NCBI GenBank assembly: GCA_029204225.1
Contig: CM055106.1
Location: 21,087,285-21,151,284 of the forward strand
Direction of reading: 5' to 3'
DNA: 64,000 nucleotides
Source of the DNA: Diphasiastrum complanatum
Taxonomy: Eukaryota; Streptophyta; Lycopodiopsida; Lycopodiales; Lycopodiaceae
The translations under genes and the position numbers were made by a program. Below the pieces are notes generated by a model, which saw nothing but the letters and a program-made list of their open reading frames with translations, ran no database searches and was not told where the DNA came from. Of the stretch, positions 58,626 through 64,000 are shown piece after piece (within the stretch, counting starts at the first letter, position 1; each line of letters opens with the position of its first letter).

Positions 58626-59409
58626 CAATATTTTTCTATGATATTTCACCCCATACTTTTCTGTTTTTTTCCTTCTATGTATATTTTTTCTTTTCCACAA
58701 TTGTTGTAAACCCATTGGTTTTACACTTATTCAAAAAACCAAATTTTTTTTTTGCATCCGACAGGATTGCATTCGACAAGATTACATCCGCCACTCGCTA
58801 GTCCCATTTGCATCCGATGCCAGACCTAAATTTTTTTTTTGGTATAAATACCTTAGCCGCCAGGTTCATTCTTACTTCACACAATTTTCGGACGAGTTCA
58901 TGTCTGTCTAACAAACTTTAGATGATCTTCTTCTTTTTAGATCCAATTCTAACCGCTATCACATCCTCTTTCGTTTGATCCATTCTTGTCATTCCACATA
59001 CACATTCCTCTCCACTTTCGGAACCCCTACCACATTTCCCACCTCACAAACATATATAAAAAAAACAAAAAAAACAAAAAAAATAAAACTCTAACTTTTT
59101 GCTTGTTTTTTATACCTGCTTCTCAATTCTTTGTCTTTTCATTTCCAAAGTTTTGCCTCCACGATTTGTCATTCCACTTTACAGTTTATTTTTTTTGCAT
59201 TCACTAGTTCTTCCAATCACTTTTTGAGTTTGCATTCACCATATCTTTGCATCTGCCATCCAGTTTGCATCCGCCATCCACTTTCATTTTTGCATCTGCC
59301 ATTGCATCCGACAAATTGCATCCGCATTGTCCCCGACAATTTGCATCCGCACCACTAGATCCTATCCTACAACACTCCAAAGAACTTAAAAAAAAAATTC
59401 AAATTTTCC
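58626..59409 (+). other. spacer after integrase in element C, TATA-like box and GCATCCG motifs
   Basis: TATAAATA at 58843-58850, followed by GGTTCATT and GACGAGTTCATG, parallels the arrangement in element B. Six GCATCCG heptamers lie at about 58754, 58810, 59267, 59304, 59318 and 59343, several within TTGCATCCGACA or TTGCATCCGC. No gene. Confidence 0.45.
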
Positions 59410-61690
59410 AAAAAAATGGCCGATTCATATTCAGACCAAGTGAAGAGATTCATGATATGCCTTAGACACTCAAAATCATTTTTTGTGAAGATCACATGAT
59501 GAATCAGTGGTATACACAGGCTGAACAAGTGTTTAAGACACTTGAATTTCAAATTTCACCATGGACAGGCCACCAGAGCCTATATATGATGTACTAGGCA
59601 TACAAAATTTTTTATCAAAAGCAACTTACTTTTCGCATTGATCTTCAAAATTTTCAGTCGATTATCTACTTGGATGGCAGCAATCTCACCACCTTTGGCT
59701 TCCCTAGTGGCCATAACGAGAAACCAGTCAAGTTGACCAACATGTTGCAGCATACTTATGCCAGGGTCCTTGACACCACCCTTGACAAATGAAAGAACAA
59801 GGATGACATTCTCCTCGAGGCCATCAAGTGCAAGGAGCTGGAAGCTGCGCATACCTTACGAAGTATACTTATACGAGAACGACACATTTGCTAAGGATTT
59901 CCCTCTAGATCTTTGCCATGTTGGGAGAATCCTATGAAGGTCACCAAAATATGTACAATTGGGCCGGAATCATCTCCCGACAATTGATTATTGCCCTGCA
60001 TAAGCTCCAATTACCTCCTTGGGATATATAATTTTTGATGTGGCTCAGAGTCAATCCACCATTGACTTGAAGATTGCCTTAGCTCTACGAGATGCTACTG
60101 CTAGCCGAGGCTATATTCCATCACAAGCTTCTGCCTCACCTTCTCAACAGGTTGCCATGTTTCATGACTGTCGCGTCAAGAGGAAGCATGACATGTCATC
60201 CCCACTTGCTGATATCACATCACTAGCAAAGAAGTTGAGAAACAAGATGACCACCCACAAACCATCTCCAGAGTCCAAGACAAAGTCAGATACCCCACAG
60301 ATAAAAATCACCAAGCTGACTCCCAGGAAGCAACACACCAGATGCACTCGACAACATAAAACCTCACCGACTCCATCCTGACCTCAACACTACATCCGAA
60401 TCACCCAGAAGACACCGATGCAATCACCAGCTACAAGCACCCGTTCCCAATCACCATCGAGATCCGTTCCTGTTGTTACCTCACCCCCTCATGCCTAATA
60501 GACACAGACAACAATTTCAAGAGAGGAAGAAAGGGAGCTGCCTGCAATCACACAAGCAGAACACACGATTACAGCTGACCCCAATCATGACGACAAAGCT
60601 GAAGAGACTGATGCTGCTGATTCTGACCAAAAAACAAGAGAAGATCAAGATCAAGGTCAGGCAGCACAAATTCTAGTAGAAGTCCAAGAAAGCCCAAGGG
60701 CCGACGAGAAAGCCAAAGACTCCTTTGCTCTGAAGCAAGATGACTTCATTGATGCAGACGCACTTGAATACTTCGATGAAGTCGATCTTGTAGAGAAGGA
60801 GGTGGAGATCGTTCCAAAGGCAGCTGCACTAGTCTCACCACTACCCACCATCACCGTTGTTGATACCACCTCCATCACCATTTCTCTTACCACTACCACC
60901 ATTTTTACCACCTTCATTGCTATTCATGTAAAGACATAACTAACTGTTCCACTTCCAACTCATTACATGACCTCTCAGTTTTGTTTTCCTACATACCATC
61001 ATCTTCCTTTTGAATTTCCAACTCTTTCAGCCTATGACAGTTTGCCCAAGAAAGCCAAAAAAACCTTGAAGTGGCATACCGAGACCTCATACCATCTGCA
61101 TTGGTTGATGCACCAGCTTGCACAACAAACAAATGAGCTCAAGACGACAAAACATGATCTGCAGCTGAAAGACGCAGAGTTGCTGATAGTTTTGGAAGAA
61201 TTGCAAATTGAAAGGGCCAAGAGACTAGAGGAGCAAAATCAATTCTCAATCAGCTCCAAACCCTAAACCGTGAGGTGCAAAACCAGTTTGAGCACCAGTT
61301 AGATCTCCTGACTCAGGAAAATAAGAGACTAATTGATGCGATGACGGTGGTTAAGCAACCAATAAGGCCAGAGGATATCAATGTACTAGTTTTGTCTTCA
61401 CGAGTGACAATAAAAATGGAGAAGTATGTCTCCTTGATTCAAAAGCACAAAGCCTTGAAGAGAAACCAGTAGATCTCAAAAGAAGAAAATAATAAGAAGT
61501 TGTCAGCACTCCAAAAAAACGTCAATAACGTCCAAGAGAAACTTCTTTTGTCAAAGCAACAAATGGACCTCATATAGAATACGTCCTTCAAACTCGACGC
61601 AGACATATTAGTGCAGAAGAAAGATGACCACAATGATGATGTCGGAGCACCAGAACAAAGCTGATCCATCAACCAACAAGGTGTTGGTCT
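59410..61690 (+). pseudogene. accessory region of element C (unknown function)
   Basis: Frames in order: YLDGSNLTTFGFPSGHNEKP (about 59665 on), then QNMYNWAGIISRQLIIALHK (about 59950), parallel to the QN-Y-WA segment of the tandem units. A Lys/Ser/Pro-rich linker (60160-60600), a highly acidic stretch (60700-60830), DSLPKKAKKTLKWHTETSYH (about 61040), and a predicted coiled coil (about 61100-61600) follow. TGA at about 59790, TAA at 60028-60030 and several frameshifts break it. Same domain order as element B's accessory region. Confidence 0.6.
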
Positions 61691-61958
61691 TGGCATGCCA
61701 AATCAAGGATCCACTGCCAGCTCTCTCCACAAATCCTCCGTAGATTCCTCTACTTACACTCAGTTGCCTCACTCATCTTCTTATTTTTCCGATCCATTTT
61801 TATGTTATAAACGATTATTTTTTCCATTTACTCATTCGACTACCTCCACATTCACTTCTGACACCATACCCACCACATCTTCTCTAAAATTCGATGACCA
61901 TTTTTTGAAACAATTTATTTTGCCAACAACTCAGTATAACCTCATAACTAACCCACTA

Positions 61959-62604
61959 TGAAAGATTCAACTAGTTTCATCACATTTTGCTATATTTCCA
62001 TATTTGACATATTGAGGCCAAAACTTGTTTTAGACTTAGAGGTTGACTTTTCAAAGTTCATTAGTCTAGATTTCATTTGAATAGACATTTTTGGAAGTGT
62101 GGAAAAGTTAGAATGCGAGTTAGAGTAGATTCATATTTAAATAGTTGAGTACATTGAATCTACACCCAAAATTAGTAGGGTTAGCATTTTTGGTGGGAAA
62201 GCCAAGTGGCCAAATAGGGTTTGGACCTGTTATAAAAGGATGTAACTCATGGAGAGAGGAATCTTCTCTCTTCTCTATCTCATTTCATGCTTATACATGG
62301 TTCTCTTGGGTTCTACTATCCATTGGTTCACTATCTTGGTGATTGCTTGCAATTCTATGTGTAGAATGATCTATATTTGTTATTTTTGGATTCACACATC
62401 TGAAATACAGTATCTTGCTAGTTTTGTATGGACAACAAAAATACTTTTTCATTTCATTCAAGTTTGATCAAGTTTTATTGGTGTTTGCATCTCATTTTGT
62501 GTGTCGATGCTGATTTTTCTACATTGGTGAGATTGGTAGTGTATTTCTCTTTCTAACCAAAGATCATTCAAGTATATTGGATCTTAAGGATCTGAAATCT
62601 TTCA
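61959..62604 (+). repeat. 5' LTR of the copia element
   Basis: 646 bp, TGAAAGATT...AATCTTTCA, with nine-base matching ends. TATA-like GTTATAAAAGG at about 62230-62240. Confidence 0.85.
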
Positions 62605-62616
62605 TGGTATCAGAGC
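62605..62616 (+). promoter_or_regulatory. primer-binding site of the copia element
   Basis: TGGTATCAGAGC, the initiator Met-tRNA complement used by most plant copia elements, starts directly at the LTR end. Confidence 0.9.
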
Positions 62617-63201
62617 TTGTGTTTCAGGTTATAAAGGAGGAAATCAGATCTATCAATGATTTGGTGAAGATATCAAGTCTAGAGCATGCTAGAGAGGATT
62701 CTACACCAAAATCGGATTTTTTGATTTTGTAGATTGGATCTTTTGTAGACCAAAACACTTTATAGGTGAAAATACTTGATCAATTCTGATTTTTGAATTC
62801 ACATACTGGATTTTGGCTGATTTTTGGATCACTGGTTCAGCCTAAGTGGTGGCTTATAGATTGCATATCAAATTTTCAGCATTTGCATGTAGATTTGGAA
62901 TAGTCAATTTTTTGTGATGTCAAAACCCTAATTTTGACTGGATCTCTAGATAGTGAGGTTGCTGGACTTCATTTGAGTGTGTTTCAATCTTAGGAAGTGG
63001 CAAAAGTCATTAGATTGAGTATAGATCATAGGTTGATCAGAATTCCATGATTCTATGTGTTGATTTGCTTGGATAAGTGCTAGAAGAGAATTTGTGAGAT
63101 AGTTTCAAATCTTAGTGATTTCTTTTGAAGCATTTGTTGTTGTTCAAAGGAGTGCTTTGTGCATTGAAGTAGGTTGAAAGAGAAGATCAGGTCATTGCTA
63201 C

Positions 63202-64000
63202 ATGGCAACCTCAATTGGAGTCATGTTGGAAGCCAAGATAGGCTTACCTCAAGTAACTATTCATTGTGGAAAGTGAGGATGGAGTCACTTTTTGAGATGA
63301 ATGGTGTTTTGGATATTGTTGTAGGTTTGGAGGAAAGACCAGCAACACAACAAGATCAAGTGAGGTATGACAAGAGGGCCAAGAAGGCTCTACACATGAT
63401 AAAGATGAATGTTACCAATGAACTTCTCAAGGAAGTTGGTAAGTGCACATCATCTTTGGAAGCTTGGAATTCATTGAAGAAGCTTTATGAATCCAAGTCT
63501 ACTTCTAGAGTGTTGACTCTAAGAAGGCAAAGCTTTTCTTTTTTGCAAAAGAATGAAGAAAGTCCAAGTACTTTTGTTTTGAGAATGAAAGCATTGAATG
63601 ATGAGTTAGCTTGCATAGATAAAAGCATTAAGGAAGGAGAGCTTATTCAAGTGATTCTTAATGGCTTGTTGGATGCTCATGCTAACATCGTTCAAAGTAT
63701 TGCTATTCAAAAGACTTTGCCAAGTTTGATGGATCTTCAAGAGATCTTGATCAATGAGGAATATAGGCTTCAAGCAAGAGGTGGATCTACATCGACACTT
63801 CAAGATGCTATATTCACAAAGAGCAAATTCAAGGACAAAACCAAAAGTAAGTGGTCTAAAGGGCAAGATCAAGTGGATGCTTCTTCAAGTGGCAAAAAGA
63901 AGGATAGATCAAAGCTCAAGTGCTTCTATTGTGGCATCAAAGGACACTTTTCAAGTGAGTGCTACAAGAAGAAGAGAGATCAAGGAGACAAGCAAGGTAA
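63202..64000 (+). pseudogene. copia gag, one probable frameshift, right-truncated by window
   Basis: ATG 63202 opens MATSIGVMLEA, then the frame stops within about 25 codons. The correct continuation (SQDRLTSSNYSLWKVRMESL) is in the next frame, so a single-base change lies near 63225-63232. From 63279 the frame is open to the end of the window: VLDIVVGLEERPATQQDQVR, RMKALNDELACIDKSIKEGE, and KCFYCGIKGHFSSEC, a CCHC zinc knuckle. The protein is similar to the relic at 3.2-4.0 kb but much better preserved. Pol lies beyond the window. Confidence 0.85.

Larger units (their letters stand above)
61959..64000 (+). mobile_element. Ty1/copia element, 5' part (continues beyond the window)
   Basis: 5' LTR 61959-62604, PBS 62605-62616, leader, and gag from 63202 running off the right edge. 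The insertion site is within the right end of element C. The left target-site duplication would be CACTA (61954-61958). Confidence 0.88.

Overview
The window is nuclear DNA from a land plant. It holds a complete intron-rich LEUNIG-type co-repressor gene, the 3' exons of a radical-SAM RlmN-like gene, plant-type Ty1/copia and Ty3 retrotransposons, a LINE-like remnant, a hAT-like MITE, and many dinucleotide microsatellites. I cannot name the species. The repeat load and the distance of the LEUNIG protein from familiar angiosperm versions would fit a fern, gymnosperm or other large-genome plant, but that is a guess.

Layout. 0.9-2.4 kb (+): last three recognisable exons of a chloroplast-type RlmN/Cfr-family gene. 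3.2-5.6 kb (-): relic of a copia element (gag and LTR). A second copy of the same LTR family lies in the opposite direction at 9.8-10.4 kb. 6.7-7.5 kb (-): an unrecognised coding-like stretch. 12.25-12.59 kb: a long foldback. 13.1-24.9 kb: two near-identical retroelement units in tandem sharing LTRs (LTR-internal-LTR-internal-truncated LTR). 24.9-31.8 kb: piled-up fragments of copia, LINE and chromovirus elements. 33.3-40.9 kb (-): the LEUNIG-like gene, 18 coding exons, with a hAT-like MITE in its last intron and a G-box cluster upstream. 43.7-61.9 kb (+): Ty3 elements (called A, B and C here), with a copia 3' end between B and C. 62.0-64.0 kb (+): the 5' end of a copia element with a well-defined LTR, primer-binding site and gag, cut by the window end.

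The most unusual theme is an accessory protein region carried by the Ty3 elements. In B and C it lies downstream of integrase, on the same strand. In the tandem units (13-25 kb) a related reading frame, containing an apparent spliceosomal intron, occupies the position next to the 3' LTR. There gag-pol is missing and is replaced by a reversed gag-to-protease fragment. The tandem units therefore look like chimeric, non-autonomous derivatives of an accessory-ORF-bearing Ty3 lineage. All retroelement genes seen carry stops, frameshifts or deletions, except that the copia element at the right edge is only partly visible. The two host genes look functional in the parts visible.
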